Shown piece by piece: positions 36,404 to 45,673 of a DNA stretch of 64,000 nt. Under the pieces are notes generated by a model that saw nothing but the letters and a program-made list of their open reading frames with translations, searched no databases and was not told the DNA's origin. The stretch is from Firmicutes bacterium HGW-Firmicutes-15 (GTDB lineage: Bacteria > Bacillota > Syntrophomonadia > Syntrophomonadales > Syntrophomonadaceae), in the NCBI GenBank assembly GCA_002840245.1, contig PHAA01000024.1:1-64000 (forward strand). Reading direction: 5' to 3'. How positions within the stretch are numbered: position 1 is the first letter of the stretch; each line of letters begins with the position of its first letter. A program made the translations under genes and the position numbers.

Positions 36404-36722
36404 CACCCTTCGGGCACCACTGATGTTCGCTTGCTGACCAATAATGTTGCGAATCGCAGCTCTTTGCCGTCCATGGCACTGCTGCACTAGCCCATCCCTG
36501 GACGTCGAAGCCCTGGTTGCACTTATACTGAAAGTGCAAAAAGCCCGTTCAATCGACGTACATTATATGGGGACATTCCCGGTAAGGGGTGTGTCCCCAT
36601 ACATTATGCCGGGGACGTGGCCTTACTGCGGAGCAGACGGTCCGTCCCCATACCTTAGTCGCCTCAATCACCCTACGGGTACTCCCGATGTTCACTTCGT
36701 TCACATAATAATGTTGCACGGG
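36404..36722 (+). repeat. Composite intergenic repeat field (two 50-bp modules, GGGGACA hairpins)
   Basis: Two copies of the CACCC-CGGG...AATAATGTTGC module (36404-36450; 36669-36717) flank TCGCAGCTCTTTGCCGTCCA, GGTTGCACTTATACT and two hairpins of the GGGGACA family (about 36570-36600, and GGGGACG...CGTCCCC after it). The block from about 36453 is repeated at 63683-64000. Short frames here on both strands are products of repeats, not genes. The gap 36253-36770 has no other content I can support. Confidence 0.75.
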
Positions 36723-36770
36723 CTTTTCTCATGCCTTGATCTTCACTTCTGTCATCAGCCTGGTAGCTGG

Positions 36771-37616
36771 TTATACTTCGTGGAAACAAAGTGCAATCAA
36801 ACCTGGTCCGGTGTGGACTCCCAAAACCGGGCTGATGTCGGAAAAAATGAGTTCCCTGACATTAGGCAGTTTGCTCAGCTTGGCAAATACTTTTTCGCCT
36901 TCAACTTTTGCTCCGCCATGCAAAACCGCCAAGTTGAAGGGTTTATTGGCAACTTGTTCTTCGATAACCCCCATTAGTCGATCAATTGACTTGTGGTATC
37001 CTCTTACTTTGGCATAGGTATAGTATATTCCTTCTGTATTTACAGATATAATCGGTTTTAAATTAAGTAAGTCCCCTAACATTCCAGCTACTTTGCCAAT
37101 TCGGCCACCCTTGCGCAGGTATTCCAGGGTTTCAATTACATAGAAGGCTTTTACGCGGGGTTGCAAGCTTGCAAGTTTTTTCATGACGCTGTCAAAACTG
37201 AGTCCATTGGCAATATTGCGAGCGGCATCTAGGACCATCCAGCCGGTACCCATACATAAGGTGAGAGAGTCAAAGACTTCAATGACTATATCATCAAAAT
37301 CTTTAGCGGCCAGTTTCATGGCCTGGTAGGTGCCGGATAAGCCGCTAGATAAGGTTATAGCCAGCACGTGGGTAAAACCTTCTTGGCGTGCACTTTCCAT
37401 AGCATCCTTTATTTCTTGCAGGTTAGGCATGGACGTAGTGGGAATCTCTGCGGGCATACGATTATAGACATCCATAGGCTGTATGTCTATACGATCAGAA
37501 TACTGCCGATCTGGGTAAATTACTTTCAGGGGCAGGATTCTAATGCCCAGTTCATTAATAAAGCTCTGAGGAAGGTCACATGCGCTGTCGGCAATTAAAG
37601 CAATTTTTTCTTTCAA
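36771..37616 (-). CDS. DegV-family fatty-acid-binding protein
   Basis: About 281 aa. EDD-fold DegV protein that binds a fatty acid and passes it to fatty-acid kinase (FakB role). N-terminal IALIADSACDLP, TTSMPN (Thr-Ser acyl-head contacts), TLSSGLSGTYQ, GGRIGK and GPGLIALCF are family motifs. The frame opens at GTG 37625, but AAAGGAG overlaps it; TTG 37616 has about 9-base spacing and gives the usual MKEKIALI start. Divergent from the ylxM-ffh operon. Confidence 0.88.
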   Translation of the reverse strand: MKEKIALIADSACDLPQSFINELGIRILPLKVIYPDRQYSDRIDIQPMDVYNRMPAEIPTTSMPNLQEIKDAMESARQEGFTHVLAITLSSGLSGTYQAMKLAAKDFDDIVIEVFDSLTLCMGTGWMVLDAARNIANGLSFDSVMKKLASLQPRVKAFYVIETLEYLRKGGRIGKVAGMLGDLLNLKPIISVNTEGIYYTYAKVRGYHKSIDRLMGVIEEQVANKPFNLAVLHGGAKVEGEKVFAKLSKLPNVRELIFSDISPVLGVHTGPGLIALCFHEV

Positions 37617-37760
37617 TATCAACACTCCTTTGTAAACAAGGTGTTGTTAAAGGATTAACAACATCAATTATCATTTTAGAGGATTAACCTTGATTAGGCA
37701 AAAAAAATTAACGTTTATAAACTCAAGTGTCGCAGTTAATGGATACTGCGACATAAGAGT

Positions 37761-37820
37761 TGTCATTCTGAACGAAGTGAAGAATCTTCCCCACGCTTAG
37801 GGGAAAGATCCTTCGCTGAT
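37761..37820 (+). repeat. TGTCATTCTGA-type palindromic repeat
   Basis: TGTCATTCTGAACGAAGTGA with GAAGAATCTTCCCC ... GGGGAAAGATCCTTCG forms an imperfect palindrome. Repeats of this type (TGTCATTCTGAGCGAAGCGAA) are dispersed in many bacterial genomes. In the degV-ylxM divergent gap. Confidence 0.55.
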
Positions 37821-37877
37821 CCTCACCGTCAACTGCGAACATTGGGTTAAAAATTACTTCGAAAAATTGCTAATGCA

Positions 37878-37932
37878 TTGACAAGGTCGATTGGAACAGA
37901 TACAATAGCCATGTAAAGTAAATATACTTTAC
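37878..37932 (+). promoter_or_regulatory. Promoter of the ylxM-ffh operon with a downstream palindrome
   Basis: TTGACA at 37878-37883 and TACAAT at 37901-37906 with a 17-base spacer. Immediately downstream, GTAAAGTA (37913-37920) and TACTTTAC (37925-37932) are a perfect inverted repeat around AATA, covering the expected start of transcription, a natural place for an operator. Confidence 0.75.
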
Positions 37933-37951
37933 GCGAGGAGAATGAACTGCT

Positions 37952-38293
37952 ATGCTGGAGAAAATAAGCCGTGTAGTATTGCTTAAGGATTTTTATGGAC
38001 CCTTGCTTACTGAGAAACAGCAGAATGTTCTAAACTTGCATTATGAAAATGATTTATCTCTTTCCGAAATTGCTGATGATATGAATACTAGTCGGCAGGC
38101 GGTTTATGATATGGTAAAAAAGGCGGAAAGTCTTTTAGAGCAATATGAGCAAAAGCTGGGCTTAGTGGAGAGGTTTCAAATAATGCGTGAGCGTTTAAAT
38201 GAATTATCCTCACTGCTAGAGGGAACAGAAGTTAATCAGCGTACGGTAAGCCAGTCAGTGGAAATTTTACGAGAGCTTTCCCGGCTGCTGTAA
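37952..38293 (+). CDS. ylxM: YlxM/p13-like DNA-binding protein (SRP-associated)
   Basis: 113 aa with a sigma-region-4-like HTH: LTEKQQNVLNLHYENDLSLSEIADDMNTSRQAVYDMVKKAE. Conserved immediately upstream of ffh in Firmicutes. GAGGAG precedes the ATG. Function is linked to SRP but not firmly known. The palindrome at its promoter might be its own operator. Confidence 0.9.
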   Translation: MLEKISRVVLLKDFYGPLLTEKQQNVLNLHYENDLSLSEIADDMNTSRQAVYDMVKKAESLLEQYEQKLGLVERFQIMRERLNELSSLLEGTEVNQRTVSQSVEILRELSRLL

Positions 38294-38309
38294 GAAAAGG
38301 AGAGGTATT

Positions 38310-39656
38310 GTGGCGTTTGAAGGATTGTCAGACCGACTGCAAGAGGTCTTTAGAAAACTGCGCGGTAAAGGTAAAATATCAGAAGATGATGTGAAAGTTG
38401 CCATGCGTGAAGTCAGGCTGGCTCTATTGGAGGCAGACGTTAATTATAAGGTTGTTAAAAAGTTTGTTGCGACTGTCAGTGATAGAGCGATAGGCCAGGA
38501 AGTACTGCAGAGTGTGACCCCTGGGCAGCAGATTGTCAAGATAGTTTACGACGAGATGAGCAACCTGATGGGAGAATCTGAAAATAAATTACTTATGTCA
38601 TCCAAGCCACCCACTGTTTTTATGGCAGTGGGGTTGCAGGGTGCCGGTAAGACTACAACCGTAGCTAAGCTAGCCAAGAGCTTAATTAAGCTTGGAAGGC
38701 GTCCCCTGCTGGTGGCATGTGATGTTTATCGACCCGCGGCTATTAAACAACTGCAGGTGCTGGGGGAGCAGGTAGGTGTCCCGGTATTTTCCCAGGGTCA
38801 GGTCAATCCAGTTGATATTGCCCGCGACTCTTTGGAGTTTGCAAGGATGAATAACCGGGATGTTGTGATAATAGATACAGCTGGTAGACTGCATATCAAT
38901 GAAGAGTTAATGGGTGAATTAAAGCAGATTAAAACATCGGTAGAACCACATGAAATACTTCTGGTGGTGGATGCCATGACCGGTCAGGATGCGGTTAATG
39001 TGGCAGAGGCTTTCAACAATGATCTGGGTTTGACCGGAGTTATACTAACCAAGCTTGATGGTGACACTCGAGGTGGAGCAGCCCTGTCGGTCAAGGCGGT
39101 TACCGGTTGCCCAATTAAAATGGTGGGCATGGGGGAGAAGTTGGATGCTCTGGAGACCTTTCACCCAGAAAGAATGGCCTCGCGTATACTAGGCATGGGA
39201 GATATTTTGACTTTGGTGGAAAAAGCCCAGTCTAGTTTTGACCAGAAGCAAGCTAAGGAAATGGAAAGGAAGATCCGCCAGCAAGAGTTTACTTTGGAAG
39301 ATTTTCTGGAACAAATGCAGAAGGTCAGATCTATGGGTCCGCTGGAAGATTTGCTGGGCATGATACCAGGTATGGGGAAACAAATGAAGGCAATGAAGGG
39401 CGAGATAGATGAGAAAGAACTCGGCCATGTGGAAGCCATAATTAAGTCCATGACCTTGGAGGAAAGACGTAATCCGGTCATATTGAACGGCAGCCGCAAG
39501 AAAAGGATTGCCCGGGGGAGTGGAACCAAAGTTCAGGAAGTAAATAGATTACTTAAACAATTTGAAGATTCTCGGAAGCTAATGAAGCAGTTTGCCGATA
39601 TGGGTGGCAAAAAGGGTAAACGGGGCGGGATGCCCAATATGAAACTGCCGTTTTAA
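38310..39656 (+). CDS. ffh: Signal recognition particle GTPase Ffh
   Basis: 448 aa. N and G domains with GLQGAGKTTTVAKLA (G1, about residue 108), DTAGR (G3) and TKLDGDTRGG (G4), then the methionine-rich M domain (MIPGMGKQMKAMKG, SRKKRIARGSGT) that binds 4.5S RNA and signal peptides. GTG start after AAGGAGAGG. The scRNA gene is not in this window. Confidence 0.97.
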   Translation: MAFEGLSDRLQEVFRKLRGKGKISEDDVKVAMREVRLALLEADVNYKVVKKFVATVSDRAIGQEVLQSVTPGQQIVKIVYDEMSNLMGESENKLLMSSKPPTVFMAVGLQGAGKTTTVAKLAKSLIKLGRRPLLVACDVYRPAAIKQLQVLGEQVGVPVFSQGQVNPVDIARDSLEFARMNNRDVVIIDTAGRLHINEELMGELKQIKTSVEPHEILLVVDAMTGQDAVNVAEAFNNDLGLTGVILTKLDGDTRGGAALSVKAVTGCPIKMVGMGEKLDALETFHPERMASRILGMGDILTLVEKAQSSFDQKQAKEMERKIRQQEFTLEDFLEQMQKVRSMGPLEDLLGMIPGMGKQMKAMKGEIDEKELGHVEAIIKSMTLEERRNPVILNGSRKKRIARGSGTKVQEVNRLLKQFEDSRKLMKQFADMGGKKGKRGGMPNMKLPF

Positions 39657-39745
39657 TTAGTTGAGACTTACATCACCTGTACTTGCCGTGAGTGACAAAA
39701 TAACCATCCCCTTGACACGGTGCAGGTTAATATAAGTGGATATTT

Positions 39746-39812
39746 AGGGTCTATCAAGGAATATACAAGACAGAATACACTGAAGGTTTTACTTGAATTT
39801 TTGATAGTCTCT
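39746..39812 (+). repeat. Palindromic MITE-like repeat, copy 3 (short)
   Basis: AGGGTCTATCAAGGAATATAC, then ACAGAATACACTGAAGG and the inverted end TTGATAGTCTCT. Arms GGGTCTATCAA/TTGATAGTCTC pair internally (one G-T). The interior is deleted relative to copies 1 and 2. Located between ffh and rpsP; 39657-39745 has no gene. Confidence 0.65.
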
Positions 39813-39831
39813 TAAACAAGGAGGTGACAAT

Positions 39832-40098
39832 ATGGCAACAAAGATCAGGCTAAAAAGGATGGGAGCTAAGAAAAATCCTTTCTACAGAGTAGTGGTAGCA
39901 GATTCCAGAGCACCAAGAGATGGTCGTTTTATTGAGGAAATAGGTTATTATGACCCCGCGACCAATCCCGCAACTATTAAAATAGATGAAGAAAAAGCGC
40001 TCAAATGGTTGACGACCGGTGCTAAACCTTCTGATACGGCAAAATCTCTCTTGCAGAAACAAGGGATCATGAGTAAATTCGCGGAAAGCCGCAAGTAG
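39832..40098 (+). CDS. rpsP: 30S ribosomal protein S16
   Basis: 88 aa, [31 protein letters not shown]..., standard S16. Shine-Dalgarno AAGGAGGTGA. First gene of the rpsP-khpA-rimM-trmD cluster. Confidence 0.98.
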   Translation: MATKIRLKRMGAKKNPFYRVVVADSRAPRDGRFIEEIGYYDPATNPATIKIDEEKALKWLTTGAKPSDTAKSLLQKQGIMSKFAESRK

Positions 40099-40119
40099 AG
40101 GCTTGGGGGTGAAACATAA

Positions 40120-40350
40120 GTGAAAAAACTAGTTGAAATGATCGCCCGCTCACTGGTAGATAATCCGGATGAAGTTCAAGTTAATGAGACCGAGAATGAA
40201 ACATCAGTATTGCTTGAACTCCGGGTAGCTCCCGACGATATGGGTAAGGTAATAGGCAAGCAAGGCAAAATTGCCAAATCGATTCGTACCCTTACCAAGG
40301 CTGCAGCCGCTAAGGAAGGCAAAAGAGTAGCAGTGGAGATCATGAGATAG
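40120..40350 (+). CDS. khpA: KH-domain RNA-binding protein KhpA (YlqC)
   Basis: 76 aa KH protein: VNETENETSVLLELRVAPDDMGKVIGKQGKIAKSIRTL, with the GxxG loop GKQG. Partner of KhpB/EloR in small-RNA and division control in Gram-positives. GTG start. Confidence 0.94.
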   Translation: MKKLVEMIARSLVDNPDEVQVNETENETSVLLELRVAPDDMGKVIGKQGKIAKSIRTLTKAAAAKEGKRVAVEIMR

Positions 40351-40369
40351 GCCAACTTGGAGGTATTAA

Positions 40370-40903
40370 TTGGTGGAGTCCCAGGAATTAATTAAAATTG
40401 GAAAAATAAACGGTACCCATGGTTACAAAGGGGCAGTCAAGGTAGAATTGTTGACTGATTTTCCTCAACGTTTTAAGAATTTGCAGAAGGTAAAGATAAG
40501 TCAGAAGAATACCGTGGTAGAGTTGACGATTGAGTCCTGCAATTCGCACCAGGGAAAACTTTTGATTAAATTCAAAGGCATAGATAGTATCGAAGAGGCG
40601 GTTAAATACCGAAACGCCTATTTAAATGTTTCTGCTGATGAAATATACCCTTTGCCCGAAGGTTCATTTTATCATTTCCAGTTGATTGGTATGAAGGTAT
40701 ATGATTTGGAAATAGGATATCTGGGGCAATTGATCGATATCATTGAAACTGGAGCCAATGATGTATATGTGATAAAGTCGGATGTTTACGAAGAAATCCT
40801 CATACCTGCCATCAAAGAGGTAATTCGTGAGGTTGATTTGGCTAGTATGAGCATGCATGTCAAACTGCTGCCTGGATTGTTAGAAGTTAAACGGGAAAGG
40901 TGA
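40370..40903 (+). CDS. rimM: Ribosome maturation factor RimM
   Basis: 177 aa. IGKINGTHGYKGAVKVELLTDFP is the RimM N-terminal signature; the C-terminal PRC-barrel is PEGSFYHFQLIGMKVYD...LIPAIKEVI. Assists 30S head assembly by binding S19. TTG at 40370 or GTG at 40373 follow CTTGGAGG; both are possible. Confidence 0.95.
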   Translation: MVESQELIKIGKINGTHGYKGAVKVELLTDFPQRFKNLQKVKISQKNTVVELTIESCNSHQGKLLIKFKGIDSIEEAVKYRNAYLNVSADEIYPLPEGSFYHFQLIGMKVYDLEIGYLGQLIDIIETGANDVYVIKSDVYEEILIPAIKEVIREVDLASMSMHVKLLPGLLEVKRER

Positions 40904-40914
40904 GCGTAGGATCA

Positions 40915-41652
40915 ATGAAAATCGATATACTGACGCTTTTTCCTGCCATGTTTGCTTCGCCTTTTAACGAGAGCATCATTGAAAGGGCGCGGACCCGAAA
41001 GCTTGTGGAAATAAACACTGTAAATATTAGAGATTATGCCTTGGGCAGGCACCAACAGGTGGATGATTACCCTTATGGGGGCGGAGCAGGGATGGTTATG
41101 AAGTTTGATGTGCTATCCCGAGCTATAGGAAGCCTAAAAGGGGAAAATTCACGCGTTATTTACCTATCACCCCAAGGGAAACCACTCGATCAGGATACCG
41201 TTGTTCGTGTGGCCAGGCAGGAGCATTTAATATTGCTCTGTGGGCACTACGAAGGCATTGACGAACGGATAATGAATCTTGTGGATGAAGAGCTTTCCAT
41301 AGGTGATTATGTATTGAGCGGAGGAGAATTAGCCGCTATGGTGGTTGTGGACGCGGTTACTCGCTTAATTCCCGGAGTGTTGGGTGATGATAATTCTTCT
41401 CAAGAGGAATCTTTCGTCGGTGGCCTGCTGGAATATCCGCATTACACCCGACCCAGGATTTATCAGGGCGAGGAAGTGCCGGAAACACTTCTCTCGGGAC
41501 ACCATGAGCAGATACGTTTATGGCGAAAAAAGCTGAGTTTAAAGCGTACCCTTATAAAAAGACCAGATCTGTTGTTGAAAAGAGAATACGATCAAGAAGA
41601 AAGAAAACTGCTTGAGGAAATTCTATTTAACGGGGAGAAAAAAACTAAGTGA
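40915..41652 (+). CDS. trmD: tRNA (guanine-N1-)-methyltransferase TrmD
   Basis: About 245 aa SPOUT enzyme making m1G37. MKIDILTLFPAMF start, DYPYGGGAGMVMK, YLSPQGKPLDQ, LLCGHYEGIDER, SIGDYVLSGGELA (trefoil knot). The frame opens at GTG 40900, but ATG 40915 gives the conserved start. The stop overlaps the next GTG (GTGA). Confidence 0.96.
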   Translation: MKIDILTLFPAMFASPFNESIIERARTRKLVEINTVNIRDYALGRHQQVDDYPYGGGAGMVMKFDVLSRAIGSLKGENSRVIYLSPQGKPLDQDTVVRVARQEHLILLCGHYEGIDERIMNLVDEELSIGDYVLSGGELAAMVVVDAVTRLIPGVLGDDNSSQEESFVGGLLEYPHYTRPRIYQGEEVPETLLSGHHEQIRLWRKKLSLKRTLIKRPDLLLKREYDQEERKLLEEILFNGEKKTK

Positions 41653-42227
41653 GAAAAGCCCGAGTATACATAGCACTGCTACATTATCCTATGTATAATA
41701 AAAGAATGGACACAGTAACCACCTCGATTACCAACCTGGACTTGCATGATATTGCTCGTGCTGCGCGGACCTACAATGTGGACGGCTTTTATGTAGTTCA
41801 TCCATCCGCCAACCAGCAGAAGTTGATCGGGGAGATTCTGGCCTACTGGCAGGAGGGCTATGGAGGACGTTATAATCCCGACCGACAGGAAGCTTTTAAG
41901 CAACTCAAACTTGTGGAAAATCTTAGTGAGGTAGTTGATGGGATTGAGCAAGAAACCGGACAGAGGGTCTATACGGTTGCTACGGATGCCCGCCTCTATC
42001 CGAATACCATAAGTTACAGCCAGTTAAAAACGGAAATATTTAATGACAATAGGATTTATTTGTTGCTTTTTGGTACTGGCTGGGGTATGGTGCAGGAGTT
42101 GGTGGATGGATGTGATTATATCTTGGAACCTGTAGCTGGGGCCGGCGATTATAACCACCTATCCGTTCGAAGTGCGGTTTCCATAATTTTGGATCGCTTA
42201 TTGGGCGAATTCTGGTTTAATAGATAG
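41649..42227 (+). CDS. SPOUT-type RNA methyltransferase family protein (DUF2168-like)
   Basis: 192 aa. VYIALLHYPMYNKRMDTVTTSITNLDLHDIARAARTY and LLFGTGWGM match a small family found next to trmD in Clostridia and Thermotogae, with a SPOUT knot fold. RNA target unknown. Coupled to trmD by a 4-base overlap, suggesting a ribosome- or tRNA-related role. Confidence 0.85.
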   Translation: MRKARVYIALLHYPMYNKRMDTVTTSITNLDLHDIARAARTYNVDGFYVVHPSANQQKLIGEILAYWQEGYGGRYNPDRQEAFKQLKLVENLSEVVDGIEQETGQRVYTVATDARLYPNTISYSQLKTEIFNDNRIYLLLFGTGWGMVQELVDGCDYILEPVAGAGDYNHLSVRSAVSIILDRLLGEFWFNR

Positions 42228-42234
42228 TTTTTTC

Positions 42235-42263
42235 TTGAGCTTGCTTATGTGCTGTGGTAAAAT
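42235..42263 (+). promoter_or_regulatory. Promoter for rplS
   Basis: TTGAGC at 42235-42240, 17-base spacer, TAAAAT at 42258-42263. It leaves an untranslated leader of about 70 bases before rplS, where an autogenous L19 leader could fold; I cannot confirm a structure. Confidence 0.6.
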
Positions 42264-42338
42264 AGGCTTGTTCTGTAATAAAGGTGGTAGTTACATTTTT
42301 ATGGATGTATCTCTGCCTGCTGGAAGGAGGTAGGAATC

Positions 42339-42692
42339 ATGCAAGACATAATCAGGTCAGTTGAAGAAGAACATTACAAAAAAGACATACCGGTTTTTGG
42401 ACCTGGGGACACACTCAAAGTTCACTGTAAGGTGGTTGAGGGAACCAGAGAAAGAATTCAGGTATATGAAGGAATTGTTATGAAGGTCAGAGGCGGCGGT
42501 CTTTCTAAGAACTTTACCGTAAGAAGAGTAACTTACGGGGTTGCCGTTGAAAGGACATTCCTTATAAATTCACCGAAAATAGCTCGGATTGAAGTTACCA
42601 GGAAGGGTAAAGTTCGCAGAGCCAGGCTCTTCTACCTACGGGGCTTAACTGGTAAAAAAGCTCGGGTTAAGGAAAAGAGCAGATTTAGATAA
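42339..42692 (+). CDS. rplS: 50S ribosomal protein L19
   Basis: 117 aa: [35 protein letters not shown]...[19 protein letters not shown] type; here [20 protein letters not shown]. Shine-Dalgarno GGAAGGAGG. Own promoter and terminator. Confidence 0.98.
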   Translation: MQDIIRSVEEEHYKKDIPVFGPGDTLKVHCKVVEGTRERIQVYEGIVMKVRGGGLSKNFTVRRVTYGVAVERTFLINSPKIARIEVTRKGKVRRARLFYLRGLTGKKARVKEKSRFR

Positions 42693-42699
42693 AGATTTA

Positions 42700-42730
42700 A
42701 GGGGATACCGAGGGGTATTCTCTTTTTTTC
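42700..42730 (+). terminator. Terminator after rplS
   Basis: GGGATACC/GGTATTCT stem (G-T pairs included) around GAG, followed by seven T. Confidence 0.7.
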
Positions 42731-42758
42731 TATTGGTACGGATGCGACTGGGGGAGGG

Positions 42759-42952
42759 GGTGCGACAGAGGACGGTTCAGGGTGTCGCACCTTAGGGACC
42801 ATCTAAAAATAAACAAGTCATTTACACCGGGATTTTTCGCACTAGACTGCGTTGTCGTCAATCGCAATACGTCGAGTATTACTCATTCCTCCGCCTTGTC
42901 TAGCACGAAAAATCCTCGGCGTATTCTGCCTTATTTATTCCTTGATGGTCCC
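42759..42952 (+). repeat. Hairpin plus palindromic MITE-like repeat, copy 2
   Basis: GGTGCGACA (42759-42767) pairs with TGTCGCACC (42783-42791). Then copy 2 of the palindromic family runs 42794-42952: ends AGGGACCATCTA and GATGGTCCC are inverted repeats. On the reverse strand it reads GAATAAATAAGGCAGAATACG then CGAGGATTTTTCGTGCTAGA, collinear with copy 1 at 21146. No gene in 42731-42996. Confidence 0.75.
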
Positions 42953-42996
42953 CATTGTCGTGTTGTCTAAGAAAATGTTCGAAGGAGGTAGCAATC

Positions 42997-43833
42997 GTGG
43001 CGATTAACTGGTATCCCGGTCATATGGTGAAGGCCAAACGGGAAATAGAAGAGAATATGAAGCTCGTTGATATTGTGGCTATGCTGCTTGATGCCCGAGC
43101 TCCCTTTTCCTGCCGTAATTCTGATCTGGAAAAGATATGTAGAAGAAAACAGCTGCTATTTGTGTTAAATAAAATAGATCTGGCTTCGCCGGATGCCACT
43201 CAGTATTACCTTTCTCGATTGCGGAAGGAAGGTGAAATGGTAACCTCCATTGATTCCACCAGCGGTAAAGGGCTGACAGAAGTAATCCAGGCTATTAAAG
43301 CCGCCTATCAGCCGCAGGTGGAAGAGATGCTGCGTAAAGGCCGCAGAATTAGACCCGCCCGAGTTATGGTCGTAGGGGTTCCCAACATAGGCAAATCTAC
43401 TTTTTTAAACTGCTTGGTGGGTAAAAAGATGGCTCAAACCGGTGCTAAGCCAGGTATTACTAGGGGTAAACAGTGGGTGCGGGTAAGAGAAGATATAGAA
43501 TTAATGGATACCCCCGGTCTTATGTGGCCCAAAGTCGAAGCAGAGGAGCAGGGCTTGAAACTAGCTCTTTTAAATATAGTAGGAGAAAATGCCTATAATG
43601 AGGAAGAGGTAGCCATGTACTTGTTAAAAACCCTGCAAGAAAAATCTCCGGAAACTCTTACTGAGAAACTAAAAGTAAGCAGCCCAGACCAAAGTACTGA
43701 GGAACTTTTGGGAGAAATTGCTCTTAGGCGAGGACACCTTCTAAAGGCTGGAGCGCTCGATACCGGCAAAACTTGCACCTCGCTTCTACACGATTTTCGC
43801 AAGGGCAAACTTTGCCGCATCAGCTTGGATTGA
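42997..43833 (+). CDS. rbgA: Ribosome biogenesis GTPase RbgA (YlqF)
   Basis: About 278 aa. Circularly permuted GTPase: G4 LNKIDL comes first, then G1 GVPNIGKST, then G3 DTPGLMWPK. NWYPGHMVKAKREI is the family N-terminus. Needed for late 50S assembly (L16 incorporation). GTG 42997 follows GAAGGAGG; the longer frame from 42955 runs into the repeat. Convergent with the CoA-disulfide reductase gene (7 bases apart). Confidence 0.95.
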   Translation: MAINWYPGHMVKAKREIEENMKLVDIVAMLLDARAPFSCRNSDLEKICRRKQLLFVLNKIDLASPDATQYYLSRLRKEGEMVTSIDSTSGKGLTEVIQAIKAAYQPQVEEMLRKGRRIRPARVMVVGVPNIGKSTFLNCLVGKKMAQTGAKPGITRGKQWVRVREDIELMDTPGLMWPKVEAEEQGLKLALLNIVGENAYNEEEVAMYLLKTLQEKSPETLTEKLKVSSPDQSTEELLGEIALRRGHLLKAGALDTGKTCTSLLHDFRKGKLCRISLD

Positions 43834-43840
43834 GATAATT

Positions 43841-45487
43841 CTATAACTGATATTTGTAGAGCTCGTAACCGCCACTGATATTTTTCGCATTATAGCCCTT
43901 CTGGCGAAGAATGCGGTTGACGATATAACTTCGCAGCCCTTGCCCGCAGTAGACCAGGATTTCTTGATCTTGTGGAATTTCATCAAGGCGGTCACGAATT
44001 TCATCCACTGGAATATTATAAGCGCTGTATGCAGCACCATGTTTGAACTCCTGAGGAGTTCGGGCATCGATCAGGAAAGCTCCCTGGGCCAAGTGCTCAG
44101 GTACTTCGGGCCAGTGAACTATTTCTATATCTTTTAGGACAACATTGGAAGCGGCGTAGGCAAGCATGTTAACCGGATCCTTGGCAGAAGAAAATGGTGG
44201 AGCGTAAGCCAGTTCTAATTCCTGTAGGTCAAAAACTGTCATTCCTGCCCGAATAGCAGTAGCAAGCACATCGATTCGTTTGTCTACTCCATCCCAACCT
44301 ACAATCTGAGCGCCAAAGACTTTGCCATCCTCTGGAGAAAAAATTAATTTTGCCATCATCTGAGTAGCTCCCGGGTAATAAGTTGCATGAGAATTAGGCT
44401 GAGCATGACAAGTCTGGTAAACCCAACCCAACTTGCGAAGAGCCTTTTCATTCTTGCCGGTTACGGCTACTGTCATATCCATAATCTTTACTATCGCTGT
44501 ACCTTGAGCACCGCTATATTTACTGGGACGTCCACAAAGGTTATTGGCGATTAACCACCCCTGACGATTGGCTGGGGACGCTAGGGGCAACAGTATATCC
44601 TGCCCAGTGATGAAATCCTTTACTTGTATGGCATCTCCCGCAGCATATATATAGGGGTCAGAAGTTCTCAGGTACTCGTCTACAAGGATACCCCCAGTGG
44701 AACCAATGGCTAGACCTGCCTCTGCTGCCAACCAGGCTTCAGGCTTAACTCCGATTCCCAGCACCACCATATCAGTTTGAATTGACTTGCCACTATCCAG
44801 AATGACTGTCTCCACGCTGGAAGAGCCTTCAAAGGATACGGCTCGATCCGACAGGCATAGCTCGATACCTTGGTTCTGCAAATAATTATGGACAATTGCT
44901 GCCATTTCCGAATCCAATACCCCAATTAACTGATTGGAAGCTTCAACTAAGGTAACCTTGATATCCCTTTTGTTAAGCATTTCCGCCATTTCCAGACCGA
45001 TAAACCCCCCGCCCAGGATTACTGCAGCAGCCGGTCGCTTTACTTCTATATGTTGTTTGATCACATCACTGTCGGGCACGTTTCTTACTGTAAATACATT
45101 AGGCTGGTGTACGCCCGGGATGTCAGGGATGATCGGGGAGGCACCAGGACAAAGCACTAGGTAATCATAGCTTTCCCGGTAGCTTTGATCTGAGAGGGTA
45201 TTATTGATAATGACTACTTTCTCGTCAGGGATAATGCGCTGAACCTCGCTATTAGTTTTTACATCGATATTGAAACGACGATGCATGGAGGTTGGCGTCT
45301 GTACTAGCAGGCGCTTTCTTTGCTCAATAACGCCTCCCACATAGTAGGGCAGACCGCAATTAGCAAAGGAGATATATTCACCGCGTTCCACCATAATGAT
45401 TTCAGCTTCTTCATCCATTCTCCTTAAACGGGCTGCGGTACTGGCGCCTGCGGCAACGCCCCCAACAATTATGATCTTTTTACCCAT
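43841..45487 (-). CDS. CoA-disulfide reductase-like FAD enzyme with C-terminal rhodanese domain
   Basis: 548 aa. Pyridine-nucleotide disulfide reductase: FAD motif IIIVGGVAAGASTAARLRR, single redox cysteine C44 in SFANCGLPYY, NAD(P) motif AVILGGGFIGLEMAE, then a dimerisation domain. C-terminal rhodanese domain (about 455-548) with active-site C514 in YCGQGLRS. Family fusions reduce CoA disulfide, persulfides or polysulfides with NADH. Divergent from the CoA-transferase gene. Useful in anaerobes for CoA-thiol upkeep or sulfur reduction; the substrate is not decided. Confidence 0.88.
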   Translation of the reverse strand: MGKKIIIVGGVAAGASTAARLRRMDEEAEIIMVERGEYISFANCGLPYYVGGVIEQRKRLLVQTPTSMHRRFNIDVKTNSEVQRIIPDEKVVIINNTLSDQSYRESYDYLVLCPGASPIIPDIPGVHQPNVFTVRNVPDSDVIKQHIEVKRPAAAVILGGGFIGLEMAEMLNKRDIKVTLVEASNQLIGVLDSEMAAIVHNYLQNQGIELCLSDRAVSFEGSSSVETVILDSGKSIQTDMVVLGIGVKPEAWLAAEAGLAIGSTGGILVDEYLRTSDPYIYAAGDAIQVKDFITGQDILLPLASPANRQGWLIANNLCGRPSKYSGAQGTAIVKIMDMTVAVTGKNEKALRKLGWVYQTCHAQPNSHATYYPGATQMMAKLIFSPEDGKVFGAQIVGWDGVDKRIDVLATAIRAGMTVFDLQELELAYAPPFSSAKDPVNMLAYAASNVVLKDIEIVHWPEVPEHLAQGAFLIDARTPQEFKHGAAYSAYNIPVDEIRDRLDEIPQDQEILVYCGQGLRSYIVNRILRQKGYNAKNISGGYELYKYQL

Positions 45488-45673
45488 TATTACCAGCCTG
45501 CCTTTCTTAATTAATATAGGGTTCAGTTCTCAGTGTGCAATGCATAAACACATTAAAATTGATGCAAAAATGCATCGTAATGCTATTGATATTATAATCC
45601 GAATCTAATACTAATATTAATGCATGTTGGTCTTTGGGGATTTGCTGCCTTTCCCAGCAAAATACAAAACTCA

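Noticed and set aside
36283-37017. Several overlapping frames on both strands (up to 177 aa)
   Set aside because: They lie in the composite repeat or antisense to degV; no family match and the same words recur at 63683.
39712-39736. TTGACA...TATAAG promoter for rpsP
   Set aside because: Spacer is only 13 bases; not a standard sigma-A promoter.
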